From assembly GCF_023715685.1 (NCBI RefSeq), contig NZ_JAMBOQ010000002.1:62001-126000 (forward strand): a stretch of 64,000 nt of DNA, written 5' to 3'. Source of the DNA: Priestia aryabhattai. GTDB lineage: Bacteria > Bacillota > Bacilli > Bacillales > Bacillaceae_H. Positions 51,909 through 60,214 of the stretch are shown here, in pieces. Numbering within the stretch: position 1 is the first letter of the stretch; every line of letters begins with the position of its first letter. Under the pieces are notes generated by a model. It searched no databases. It saw only the letters and a program-made list of their open reading frames with translations, and was not told the DNA's origin. A program made the position numbers and the translations under genes.

Positions 51909-52448
51909 ATGGTCAGGACATTGGAAAATACGAAAAAAGAAGAGATTGAGCGTTGGTATGACGAACATAGTGACGCTTTATTAAAATTTATTTTGATGCT
52001 CGTAAAAGATTATCAGCAAGCTGAAGATTTGACCCATGAAACATTCGTAAAAGCCTATCTTTCCTATGATTTATTTCAGCAAAACTCTAGTGAAAAGACG
52101 TGGTTATTTCGTATTGCTCATAATGTAACGATCGATTATTTTAGAAAACAGAAGCCTACTAGTCTTTTAAAAGACTTTCTTCTTTCGAAAAAGGATCAGG
52201 ATCGTTTACCTCAAGAAATGATTGAGCTTAAAGAAACCTCTCTAGAACTGTATCAAGCGTTAGGAAAGCTAAAAGATTCACATCGTAAAGTTATTTTGCT
52301 GCGCAAAGTTCAAGGTTTTTCCGTTAAAGATACAGCTACTATTTTAGGCTGGTCTGAAAGCAAAGTGAAATCAGCGCAGTTCAGGGCAATTCCTGCTTTA
52401 AGAAAGCAGTTAGTAAAGGATGGATATGTATATGAAGAAACCGTTTAA
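51909..52448 (+). CDS. ECF-type RNA polymerase sigma factor
   Basis: About 179 residues. Region 2 reads LLKFILMLVKDYQQAEDLTHETFVKAYLSYDLF and WLFRIAHNVTIDYFRKQKP (the -10 binding helix); region 4 reads ALGKLKDSHRKVILLRKVQGFSVKDTATILGWSESKVKSAQFRA (the -35 binding HTH). This is the short extracytoplasmic-function plan. The gene overlaps the next one, the usual arrangement for a sigma/anti-sigma pair. Start uncertain: ATG 51909 abuts AAAAGGA, while TTG 51921 is 12 bases away. Confidence 0.87.
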   Translation: MVRTLENTKKEEIERWYDEHSDALLKFILMLVKDYQQAEDLTHETFVKAYLSYDLFQQNSSEKTWLFRIAHNVTIDYFRKQKPTSLLKDFLLSKKDQDRLPQEMIELKETSLELYQALGKLKDSHRKVILLRKVQGFSVKDTATILGWSESKVKSAQFRAIPALRKQLVKDGYVYEETV

Positions 52449-53511
52449 TTCTTATATAGATGACAGTTCACTAGAAAAATTGAATGAGGAGTTGATTTGG
52501 AAACCAACGAGGAAGCAAAAACATAAACAAAGGCTTTTAGAAACAATTAATCAATTAGAATCTGCACAACCAGTGAAATATAAAGGAAATCTATTTTCTA
52601 TAAAACAAAATCGTCTTCTAAGAAATGTTGTATATTGTGGTATTGCACTTTTTATTTTGAGCGGTGCATTCATTAGTTTAGCATTTGTTTCTCCAGCAAT
52701 GGCGCAAGTAGCTGCTAAAATCCCTTATTTAGGACAGCTTTTTAAGCAAAAGCCTGTATCCGATGTATTGTATCAAGAGCTTGAGAAAAAGGGATATAAA
52801 ACGGCTAGTGTGGGGCAGACCTATTATGGAGGAAAAAAAGAATTAGTTGTATCGGTAGAAGGATCGGAGAAGTATTTTAATAAGGTACGAGAAGATATAA
52901 CTGATATTGCAAGCAAAATTTTATCCAAAAGGCAATATGATGCCTATACTTTTAAGATTGAAAGAATGGAACCCTATGTATATACAGAGCCGAATGCGCA
53001 AGAGAAAAAAATTGAAAAAATTCAAACTGATATTTCTACAGAATTGGAGAAGCATCAATACAAATTTTTATTAGCTAACGTTAGTTTTGACTCTCCACCA
53101 AGAGTAGAGCTGGAAATTCCTAATACAGAAAAGAGAGTGGAAGAAATAAAAGCCGTTATTCATGCTGTTCTGGCTGAAAATAAGACAGAGAATGCTTCAA
53201 TAAAAATAAAGAAAATAAACCTTAAGAAACGTGATCAAGACGGTCGATGGGGAAATATTGTTACTGATGTCGGTGAAGATTTATTAGGAAAAGAGAAGTA
53301 TCATGTAAAGATGGTAGGCTATTCTGTTCATCCTGAACCACAAGTGCTTATCTACACTTCATTAAGCATTTCCGAGGACAATAAAAAATTTGCGAGTGAA
53401 CTTGAAGAAATGATTAATGAATTTCTTGAAACAAAAGAAATGAAAAATAAGGTGAAAGATGATTCTTATCAAGTGTTGATTTACGGAAAGGGGAAGAAAA
53501 AGCTAAATTAA
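52426..53511 (+). CDS. Membrane-anchored anti-sigma factor (DUF4030-like)
   Basis: About 361 residues, overlapping the sigma gene by 23 bases. The cytosolic N-terminal about 65 residues are followed by one membrane span (residues about 66-88, NVVYCGIALFILSGAFISLAF), then a long extracytoplasmic domain with several K/E-rich alpha-beta units, as in the DUF4030/DUF4179 group linked to ECF sigma factors. It would hold the sigma factor until an envelope signal is received. Three in-frame ATGs lie at 52420, 52426 and 52432; the middle one is best spaced from AAAGGA. Confidence 0.78.
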   Translation: MYMKKPFNSYIDDSSLEKLNEELIWKPTRKQKHKQRLLETINQLESAQPVKYKGNLFSIKQNRLLRNVVYCGIALFILSGAFISLAFVSPAMAQVAAKIPYLGQLFKQKPVSDVLYQELEKKGYKTASVGQTYYGGKKELVVSVEGSEKYFNKVREDITDIASKILSKRQYDAYTFKIERMEPYVYTEPNAQEKKIEKIQTDISTELEKHQYKFLLANVSFDSPPRVELEIPNTEKRVEEIKAVIHAVLAENKTENASIKIKKINLKKRDQDGRWGNIVTDVGEDLLGKEKYHVKMVGYSVHPEPQVLIYTSLSISEDNKKFASELEEMINEFLETKEMKNKVKDDSYQVLIYGKGKKKLN

Positions 53512-53578
53512 ACACAGTATCTAAGTATCTTTCTCTATACGTTGATTAATAACAGATATCTTGAAAGGTTGATAGATT

Positions 53579-53842
53579 ATGATGATTGGTGGGCCTTTAC
53601 TTATTGCACTGCTACCAGGTGTATTTGTACTCGTATTAACTTGGCTGTTCAGAAGGATGAAATGGAACAAGGTCATTAGAATGCTTCCTTCAATGTTAAC
53701 TGTTATCGCTGCCGTTGTTCTTTTTTATATTGGTTATGTAGAAGTAAGAGGTTTTGAAGGTGCTGGCTATTTGTTCTTATCCGTATGTTTACTTTTGTTC
53801 GCGATTGCATCCTTTATCATCGCTAAAAAGCCTGTAAGATAA
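53579..53842 (+). CDS. Small membrane protein, possibly YesK-like, 87 aa
   Basis: Three hydrophobic spans: GGPLLIALLPGVFVLVLTWLF, MLPSMLTVIAAVVLFYIGYV and YLFLSVCLLLFAIASFIIA, with a short KMKWNK-type loop and a GFEGAGY loop. The size and layout resemble the YesK-like family of small Bacillus membrane proteins, an uncertain match. It lies between the anti-sigma gene and the ABC transporter operon and may be co-transcribed with either. Confidence 0.55.
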   Translation: MMIGGPLLIALLPGVFVLVLTWLFRRMKWNKVIRMLPSMLTVIAAVVLFYIGYVEVRGFEGAGYLFLSVCLLLFAIASFIIAKKPVR

Positions 53843-53904
53843 TTTTTATAAACTTTATAAATTCTTTATAAATCCCTTCTATACTACGTGTAGGAGGGAT
53901 TTAT

Positions 53905-54630
53905 ATGAATAATATCATTTTAGATGTAAAGAGTGTTTCTAAAAAAGTAAAGCGTCGTCACTTAGTAAAAGAAGTATCTTTTCAAATTAACGAAGGAGAA
54001 ATATGCGGACTATTAGGGCCAAACGGTGCTGGTAAAACAACATTAATTCGTTTGTTGACGGGGTTAATTAAGCCAACTGAGGGAGATATTTTCATTAATA
54101 ACAAAACGATTCTTTCACAAAGAAAAGAAGCGTTGCAAAGCGTTGGCGCAATTGTGGAGTCTCCTATCTTTTTTCCTTATATGACGGGAAAAGAAAATCT
54201 AACAAATTTAGCTCGCCTGCATTCATTTCGCACAAAACAAGAAAGGCAACAAAGAGTAAAAGAAGTGCTTGAAATTGTGGGATTAACCGGCAGAGAAAAC
54301 GATAAAGTTCGAACGTATTCTCTTGGGATGAAGCAAAGACTTGGCATTGCTCAAGCACTAATAGGTAACCCGGACTTATTAATATTAGATGAACCGGCCA
54401 ACGGCTTAGATCCAATGGGCGTACGTGAACTGCGCGAACTGCTTTTTACCTTAAAACGTGACTATAACAAAACCATTCTTATCTCTAGCCATTTACTAGA
54501 TGAATTACAAAGAGTATGTGATCAAATTGTCGTGATGAGAGAAGGAGAGCTAATGTGGGACGGGGCTTTGGATCAGCTGGCTTCTGGTAAAAATCTTGAA
54601 GATGCGTTTGTAGAGCTGGTGTCACAATGA
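53905..54630 (+). CDS. ABC transporter ATPase, lantibiotic-immunity/bacitracin type (LanF/BcrA-like)
   Basis: 241 residues. Walker A GPNGAGKT at 38-45, signature Y-S-L-G-M-K-Q-R, Walker B LLILDEPANGLDPMG, then ISSHLLDELQRVCDQIVVM. The P-x-x-G-x-x-N-L form of ENLTNLARL and the overall wording are typical of the BcrA/LanF/GldA-like group that drives ABC-2 permeases. The next gene overlaps by four bases (ATGA). With two permease genes after it, this makes an F-E-G type set as in lantibiotic immunity, expelling peptides from the membrane. Confidence 0.87.
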   Translation: MNNIILDVKSVSKKVKRRHLVKEVSFQINEGEICGLLGPNGAGKTTLIRLLTGLIKPTEGDIFINNKTILSQRKEALQSVGAIVESPIFFPYMTGKENLTNLARLHSFRTKQERQQRVKEVLEIVGLTGRENDKVRTYSLGMKQRLGIAQALIGNPDLLILDEPANGLDPMGVRELRELLFTLKRDYNKTILISSHLLDELQRVCDQIVVMREGELMWDGALDQLASGKNLEDAFVELVSQ

Positions 54631-55454
54631 AGGAGCTGTTACTAGCGGAGTGGGAAAGACTTTGGAAAAGAAAAGTGACGTGGCTGGCCTTTCTATTAGT
54701 GCCGGTGGTGCTGTTAGTCGCTTCTTCCTATCTCCAAAAACAAAATGGAGTAATTACAGTGGATTTACCTCAGTATACGTTTGCGGGAAACTTTCCTGTA
54801 CTGAGCTTAGCCGAAATGTTATTCACCGTTTTTAATGCCATGTTCTTAATTTTTATTACGCTTGTCGTTACCGGAGAGTACCGATCGGGACAGCTACGAA
54901 TGGTCATGATACGCTCGTATTCTTTTAAAGAAATCATCATAGCGAAAGCCGCAGTGCTTCTGCTGTTTAATTTACTGTTTTTTATTACGTATTTTTGCAT
55001 GAGCTATGCGATAGGCTTTCTTATGTTTGAACACCCTCAAACATACTCTGTGTTCTACCAGAGTCATGCTTTCAACGCAAAAGAAGCATTCGTATATAAT
55101 CTTTCATTTTACGGTTATGCCTATTTAACGACTATTGCGATATGCTGTGTTTTGTTTTTTATTTCTGTCATCAGCAAAACGACCACTACGGCTGTTGGAA
55201 TTGGTGTTGCTTTTATACTGATCTCGTTTTCGTATCCTACTTTATTAACAGGATTTAAGCAGTGGATAAGTCAAGAGCTCTTTGGACAGCTGTTTTTCAC
55301 TTCTGTACCAATGATTCAATGGCAAGGCATCACAGTAATGATGGCAGAAAAGCCGCAGTTTGTAGGTTGGAATTTCGGTGTTTTAGGTTTTTATATTTTA
55401 CTTTTTGGCAGCCTGACGTTTTTAGCTGTTCGAAAAAAAGAATCATTTTTATAA
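54627..55454 (+). CDS. ABC-2 permease, first (LanE/BcrB-like)
   Basis: 275 residues with six predicted spans. It starts cytosolic (MKELLLAEWERLWKRKVTW), has GEYRSGQLRMVMIRSYSFKE, the G-E-Y-R-x-G-x-L-R-x block of ABC-2 permeases, and ends VRKKESFL. It overlaps the ATPase by four bases, so translation is coupled. It pairs with the permease at 55472 to make a heteromeric exporter. Substrate from context: antimicrobial peptides or bacitracin-like compounds. Confidence 0.83.
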   Translation: MKELLLAEWERLWKRKVTWLAFLLVPVVLLVASSYLQKQNGVITVDLPQYTFAGNFPVLSLAEMLFTVFNAMFLIFITLVVTGEYRSGQLRMVMIRSYSFKEIIIAKAAVLLLFNLLFFITYFCMSYAIGFLMFEHPQTYSVFYQSHAFNAKEAFVYNLSFYGYAYLTTIAICCVLFFISVISKTTTTAVGIGVAFILISFSYPTLLTGFKQWISQELFGQLFFTSVPMIQWQGITVMMAEKPQFVGWNFGVLGFYILLFGSLTFLAVRKKESFL

Positions 55455-55471
55455 AAAGGAGAGAAGAAATT

Positions 55472-56242
55472 ATGACAGGACTTTTTATCAGTGAATTAGA
55501 GCGAACGTTTAAACGAAAAAAGACAGCGGTTGTATTAGCCGTGTACGCAGGGTTACTTGTTTTTATTTGGTTCTTTTTATTTCGAATGGGAGGCATTTCT
55601 TTTTTTGATGCAGACCATGCTGTGAAAATTGATTCCTTAAATTCGGCACCTTTGTTTCTTCGAGAGCTATCGTTTGTTATTACGTTTATTGTCATTCCTA
55701 TGTTTACTGTAGATAGCTTTAATGGAGAGTACACGTCGGGAGCTCTACGCATGGTATTAATTCGATCACATCATCGTTTGACGCTGTTTTTCGTGAAATG
55801 GACAGTTCAATGTTTACTGATTTTTCTTATTCTTTGTATAACTTGGCTAGTGGGAACATGCCTTGGCAAGGTAGCTATGCCTCATGTAAACGAGACAACG
55901 TTTTTGGGAGGACAGACTGTAGGGACTGTAGAAGCATTTTTATATTCGCTAAAATTTTATGGCATTTGTTTTTGTATCTTCATAGCGGTTATTAGTATCG
56001 CCAGCATTATTAGTGTCCTAATGCCTAACTCTATTTTATCTTACGTTGCAACCATTGGTGCTTTAATTGGAAGTGTCTATGTTTCAGATAAACTAAGCTT
56101 CTTTTTTTCCATAACAGATTCTGTTTTCCATGAATTAAGCAGCTCAAACTCAGAATTTTTAGTAAACCTATTATTTCCAATTTTGTTCATTAGCCTTATA
56201 ATAAACCTATTCGTATGGAAAAAGAAAGAATGGATAGGATGA
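55472..56242 (+). CDS. ABC-2 permease, second (LanG-like)
   Basis: 256 residues from ATG 55472, which has AAAAGGAGAG ten bases upstream; longer forms of the frame reach into the neighbouring permease. About six spans. The G-E-Y-T-S-G-A-L-R-M-V block matches that of the first permease, so the two are old paralogues. The gene is 17 bases after the first permease and eight bases before the response regulator. Confidence 0.82.
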   Translation: MTGLFISELERTFKRKKTAVVLAVYAGLLVFIWFFLFRMGGISFFDADHAVKIDSLNSAPLFLRELSFVITFIVIPMFTVDSFNGEYTSGALRMVLIRSHHRLTLFFVKWTVQCLLIFLILCITWLVGTCLGKVAMPHVNETTFLGGQTVGTVEAFLYSLKFYGICFCIFIAVISIASIISVLMPNSILSYVATIGALIGSVYVSDKLSFFFSITDSVFHELSSSNSEFLVNLLFPILFISLIINLFVWKKKEWIG

Positions 56243-56249
56243 GTTGGAG

Positions 56250-56927
56250 ATGAACAAAAAAATTTTACTAGTGGATGATGAAAAAGACATTATTTCATTT
56301 ATGAAAGATGCGCTGCATGATGAAGGATACGAGGTTTTGTTTGCTTACGAAGGGAAAGAGGCGTTAAAAAAGTTAAAAATAAATCCAGATTTAATTGTCC
56401 TAGATGTGATGATGCCTGGAATGGACGGCTTTGAACTTTGCGAACTTATCCGAAAAAGCATATCATGTCCTATCATCTTTTTAAGTGCAAAACAAACGGA
56501 GCAAGATCGAGTAAAAGGACTATTAGTGGGTGGAGATGATTATTTAGTTAAACCTTTTAGCATGAAAGAACTAAAAGCCCGAATTTATGCCCATCTGCGC
56601 CGAGAACAGAGAATCAGCAATAATTCGTACAACAGGCTTCATTTTGGACAGCTAACCATTGATTTAAACGGATATCAAATTCTACATAACAATGAAGTTA
56701 TTCCGTTTACTTCGAGAGAATTCGAGATTATTCACTTTTTGGCTCTTCATCCAGGGCAAGTTTTCACACGTGAGCAGCTGTATGAAAAAGTTTGGGGCTA
56801 CGACGCGGAAGGGGATTCATCTACCATTACAGAACACGTAAAGAAAATTAGAGCAAAACTATTAAAATATGACGCAACACCTTATATCTCGACCGTTTGG
56901 GGAATTGGCTACAAATGGGTAAAATAA
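56250..56927 (+). CDS. OmpR-family response regulator
   Basis: 225 residues from ATG 56250. The receiver domain has the acidic pair D-D-E at residues 9-11, phospho-acceptor Asp52 in IVLDVMMPG and the conserved Lys in YLVKPFS; the C-terminal winged helix has VIPFTSREFEIIHFLALHPGQVFTREQLYEKVWG. It is encoded between the permease and the kinase and overlaps the kinase gene start by 13 bases. It likely controls the transporter operon upstream, as in BceR, SpaR and NisR systems. A TTG two codons upstream is also possible. Confidence 0.9.
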   Translation: MNKKILLVDDEKDIISFMKDALHDEGYEVLFAYEGKEALKKLKINPDLIVLDVMMPGMDGFELCELIRKSISCPIIFLSAKQTEQDRVKGLLVGGDDYLVKPFSMKELKARIYAHLRREQRISNNSYNRLHFGQLTIDLNGYQILHNNEVIPFTSREFEIIHFLALHPGQVFTREQLYEKVWGYDAEGDSSTITEHVKKIRAKLLKYDATPYISTVWGIGYKWVK

Positions 56928-58387
56928 AAAAATGGATGCACCGAGCAACGTTAAAGGCTCAGTTTGTTTTATCTTTTCATTTGATCTTGCTGTATAGCTT
57001 GCTTGCTACGCTTTTAACGTGGGGTATTGTCATAACAGTAAACTGGGTTCTTATGCCCGGAGCACTGAATCCAGCAAATTATTATGAAAAACAAATTCCC
57101 GATATTCTTCAGTTCGTTAAAGAAAAAGAAGATACGCTCCTTTCTACACGTGTTAAAAAACAAGTGGAATCTGTTATTCCGCTAGAAGGAATGGATTATC
57201 AAGTTATAAATAAAGAAGGGCAAATTCTTTATGGATCAATGGCTACTCAATACATTAAGAATAAACGTGATTTTTATTCTCAAGTCAATACAAATATACA
57301 TGCAGGTAAATATATTATAAAGGTTTATCCTCTTTTTAATTCAAAAGACGAAGTAAATGGTGCAATTGCGTTAAGGTATCAATTAAATATGGCTTCTACT
57401 AATCCAAATATTAAATGGATTGTTGCGCTTGTAACGTTTTTATCGTTAGCCAGCCCTTTTCTTTACTTTTATTTGTTTGCTTATTTGTTTGGAAGACGAT
57501 TTAGTAGAAGAATAGAAAGACCTTTTAACGAGCTTATGACAGCCGCAAAAAATATTCAAAATAATAATTTAGATTTTTCACTGTCAATGACCCAAGACGC
57601 AAAAGAATTAAGTCAGCTCTTACATGCATTTGAAGAAATGCGAAAAGAATTAAAGCAATCACTATCTAAACAATGGCAGCTAGAAGAAGACCGGAAAGAG
57701 ATGACTGCTGCGATTGCTCATGATTTGAGGACTCCTCTTACTATTATTCATGGCCATACAGAAATTTTAGTAGAAGGGAGCAAAAAGGACCCAGAGAGGC
57801 TCAATAGATATTTACATACCATTTACACGAACACACTTCGGTCTATTCAACTATTAAACCAGCTGCAAGAAGTCTCGGTCATAGAAAATCCGGGATTTAC
57901 TGTAAAACGAGAACCTATCGATATTAACACATTTGTTCATGAGAAAGCAGACGAACTTCAGCTTTTATGTCAAAAAAAAGAGATTACATTTTTATCTTCG
58001 GTTAGTGAATCACAAGCACCCATCCAATTTCATGGAGATCCTCAGCGCATTTCTCAAGTGTTAGATAATATCATCACAAACTGTATCCGCTACACGCCTG
58101 AAAGAGGAGAAATAGTTTGGAATACCGTGATTCATCACAAAGAAATAATTTTTGAAATACATGATACGGGTCCTGGCTTTGCGTTATCGAACAAAGAACA
58201 GTTATTTAAAAAGTTTTACAGAGAAGATACGTCAAGAACAGGCGGCCACGGAAACTTGGGACTAGGCCTTTATATTGCTCATTCCATTGTTAAAAACCAT
58301 GGAGGAAGTATCATGGCCGATAATAAGGACACTGGAGGAGCTTTTATCAAGGTCGTTCTTCCAATGGGGGAAGAAGTAAACTCGTAA
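56915..58387 (+). CDS. Sensor histidine kinase (HAMP, HisKA, HATPase)
   Basis: 490 residues from ATG 56915. It has two membrane spans, FHLILLYSLLATLLTWGIVITVNWVL (about residues 21-46) and IKWIVALVTFLSLASPFLYFYLFAYLF (about 169-195), enclosing an extracytoplasmic sensor of about 120 residues. A HAMP segment follows, then the H-box AIAHDLRTPLT with the phosphorylated His, an N-box (NIITNCIRYTPERGE), D-T-G-P-G-F and G-L-G-L-Y-I-A ATP-binding boxes. It senses an envelope signal, most likely an antimicrobial peptide, and phosphorylates the regulator. The sensor size differs from the short BceS type, so direct sensing is plausible. Confidence 0.9.
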   Translation: MGKIKKWMHRATLKAQFVLSFHLILLYSLLATLLTWGIVITVNWVLMPGALNPANYYEKQIPDILQFVKEKEDTLLSTRVKKQVESVIPLEGMDYQVINKEGQILYGSMATQYIKNKRDFYSQVNTNIHAGKYIIKVYPLFNSKDEVNGAIALRYQLNMASTNPNIKWIVALVTFLSLASPFLYFYLFAYLFGRRFSRRIERPFNELMTAAKNIQNNNLDFSLSMTQDAKELSQLLHAFEEMRKELKQSLSKQWQLEEDRKEMTAAIAHDLRTPLTIIHGHTEILVEGSKKDPERLNRYLHTIYTNTLRSIQLLNQLQEVSVIENPGFTVKREPIDINTFVHEKADELQLLCQKKEITFLSSVSESQAPIQFHGDPQRISQVLDNIITNCIRYTPERGEIVWNTVIHHKEIIFEIHDTGPGFALSNKEQLFKKFYREDTSRTGGHGNLGLGLYIAHSIVKNHGGSIMADNKDTGGAFIKVVLPMGEEVNS

Positions 58388-58388
58388 A

Positions 58389-58416
58389 AAAGAACTCTCC
58401 AAAAGGAGAGTTCTTT
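58389..58416 (+). terminator. Rho-independent terminator of the two-component unit
   Basis: Perfect stem AAAGAACTCTCC / GGAGAGTTCTTT, loop AAAA, next to the kinase stop codon. Confidence 0.83.
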
Positions 58417-58484
58417 CACATAACCGTCTTTTAACATTTTACTCAACCTTTCTCTTTTAACGTTTACTATAGAGAAACTTTACT

Positions 58485-58520
58485 CCTTATTATTTGATGC
58501 ATCAAATAATAAGGTTTTTT
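58485..58520. terminator. 30-bp perfect palindrome with T6 tract
   Basis: CCTTATTATTTGATG immediately followed by its exact complement (58485-58514), then TTTTTT. As RNA this is a 13-pair hairpin with a 4-base loop, an intrinsic terminator or attenuator; as DNA it could be an operator. It lies 100 bases past the first terminator and 180 before the subtilase gene, so it may be an attenuator of that gene. Confidence 0.6.
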
Positions 58521-58694
58521 CACGTAATAAATGAGCTATAAAACCTTTTAAAAACCCTTATTTTGGTTATTGTTTGTGAAAAATAACCCCAGTCATATTT
58601 TAAATAATCGTAATCTATTAGAAAAACTTGGAATTTAAAAGAGTATGTAATAAGATAGTATATGATAAATATTTCCATATATAGGAGGAGACAT

Positions 58695-60152
58695 ATGCAA
58701 AAGAAAATTCTACATACGGTGCTTTCGCTTGCAGTAGGAGCTGGAATACTTTCCGTTGGTGGAGTTCCTACTCAAGCTAAGGGTCAAGATCAAAAGATAA
58801 GTAACACATACGCAATTGCTTTTAAAAATGGATTGCCAGACAACTATCAAGAGATCATTCAAAAAGCTGGTGGCAAAGTGACTAAAGCGCTTCCTGAAGT
58901 GGGAGGAATAGAAGCTCAATCTGAACAGGCTTCTTTTCTTAACAATTTAAAAGGAAATTCTTCAATCGAAGCTGCTAACAGAGAAATTCCTCTAACCTTG
59001 GACAAAACAGCAGTTAGTCCTTATAACTATCAATCTAGTATTAGCAGCTCACAGAATTCAGAGAATTATTGGGACTCTCAGTGGGATATTCAACGAGTGA
59101 CAAATGACGGAAAATCTTATGAGGTAGAAACAGGCGGGTATAAAAATAAAGATGGTAGTACCACTCATAAAGCAGTGGTAGGAGTAATTGATACGGGTAT
59201 TGATGAGTCTCATCCTGATTTAAAAGATAATATACTAGGTGGACGTAATCTTGTTCCTGCTGGAATGGATGAATCTGAAACAGGGGATCCTGCGGATATA
59301 AAAGATCGTAATGGACACGGTACGCATGTTGCCGGAATCATTGGAGCCAATGGAAAAGTAAAAGGAGTGGGACCGGAACTCGGAATACGTTCTTATCGCG
59401 TACTGTACTCAGAGCAAGCTCTTGGGCTGCCAGCTTGGATTATAGACGGAATTATTGCCGCAACAAATGATGATGTTGATGTTATTAATATGTCTCTTCG
59501 TTTCTATAATAATAACAAGATGACTATTGAAGGAGAAAGTTATAAATCAATCGCTGAAACGCTGCTTTGGAAAAGAGCCATTCAGTATGCTGTAAGAAAT
59601 GGCGTAACAGTCGTAGCCGGTAGCGGGAATGAAAGTTTGAATTTGGATAATAAAAAAGAAGTAAACGACTTTTTAAATAACATGTATGAACCATATGGAA
59701 TAAGTGTTAAAGGGCCTGCAACTGTCGTACCGGCACAAATGCCAGGAGTGATTAATGTGTCGGCTTCCACAAAATGGTCAACTCAGCAGCTTGCTTTCTA
59801 TTCTAATTATGGAAACAGTGCCATTGACGTAGCGGCTCCAGGAGGGGATTTTGGAGAGAAATATGCTAAAACCAATGATCCTGCAGCGGCTGATCCAAGC
59901 AATTTAATCCTAAGTACATGGCCCACTTATTTAGGGACTTCTTATGAGCTGAACGCCGGTACTTCTATGGCCACTCCTCAAGTAGCTGGAATTGCAGGAG
60001 TTCTTAAAGCGGCTCACCCTGAATACAAACCTGCTCAAGTAACAGCCCGTATTAAGCAAACAGCTTTTGACTATGGAAAAAAAGGACACGACGCTTTATT
60101 TGGTTCAGGAGAAGCAAATGCCTATCGAGCGTTAAAAGATATAAAGAACTAG
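58695..60152 (+). CDS. Secreted S8 subtilase, lantibiotic-leader-peptidase-like (LanP/EpiP-like)
   Basis: 485 residues from ATG 58695 (AGGAGGAG upstream). Signal peptide to about residue 28 (VPTQAKG), a pro-region with an I9-like pattern, then the catalytic triad Asp166 (VIDTGID), His208 (NGHGTHVAG), Ser424 (AGTSMATPQ), with oxyanion Asn312. The stretches ESLNLDNKKEVNDFLNN and PATVVPAQMPGVINVSAS, and V-K-G-V-G-P-E-L-G, resemble EpiP/NisP leader peptidases rather than subtilisin. It follows the ABC/two-component set, as lanP follows lanRK in some lantibiotic clusters, but no lantibiotic gene was seen. It could cleave and detoxify a peptide. Confidence 0.85.
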   Translation: MQKKILHTVLSLAVGAGILSVGGVPTQAKGQDQKISNTYAIAFKNGLPDNYQEIIQKAGGKVTKALPEVGGIEAQSEQASFLNNLKGNSSIEAANREIPLTLDKTAVSPYNYQSSISSSQNSENYWDSQWDIQRVTNDGKSYEVETGGYKNKDGSTTHKAVVGVIDTGIDESHPDLKDNILGGRNLVPAGMDESETGDPADIKDRNGHGTHVAGIIGANGKVKGVGPELGIRSYRVLYSEQALGLPAWIIDGIIAATNDDVDVINMSLRFYNNNKMTIEGESYKSIAETLLWKRAIQYAVRNGVTVVAGSGNESLNLDNKKEVNDFLNNMYEPYGISVKGPATVVPAQMPGVINVSASTKWSTQQLAFYSNYGNSAIDVAAPGGDFGEKYAKTNDPAAADPSNLILSTWPTYLGTSYELNAGTSMATPQVAGIAGVLKAAHPEYKPAQVTARIKQTAFDYGKKGHDALFGSGEANAYRALKDIKN

Positions 60153-60168
60153 CGCTTGTAATGAATAC

Positions 60169-60214
60169 AGCAAAAAAGCCTCTCTAAAAATTGCTTTTAG
60201 AGAGGCTTTTTTTA
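60169..60214 (+). terminator. Rho-independent terminator
   Basis: Perfect stem AAAGCCTCTCTAAAA / TTTTAGAGAGGCTTT with a 5-base loop and T run. It overlaps the end of the convergent lipoprotein gene. Confidence 0.9.

Noticed and set aside
58416..58694. A lantibiotic precursor gene before the subtilase
   Set aside because: No frame of 30 or more codons with a Cys/Ser/Thr-rich tail and ribosome site was found in this gap.
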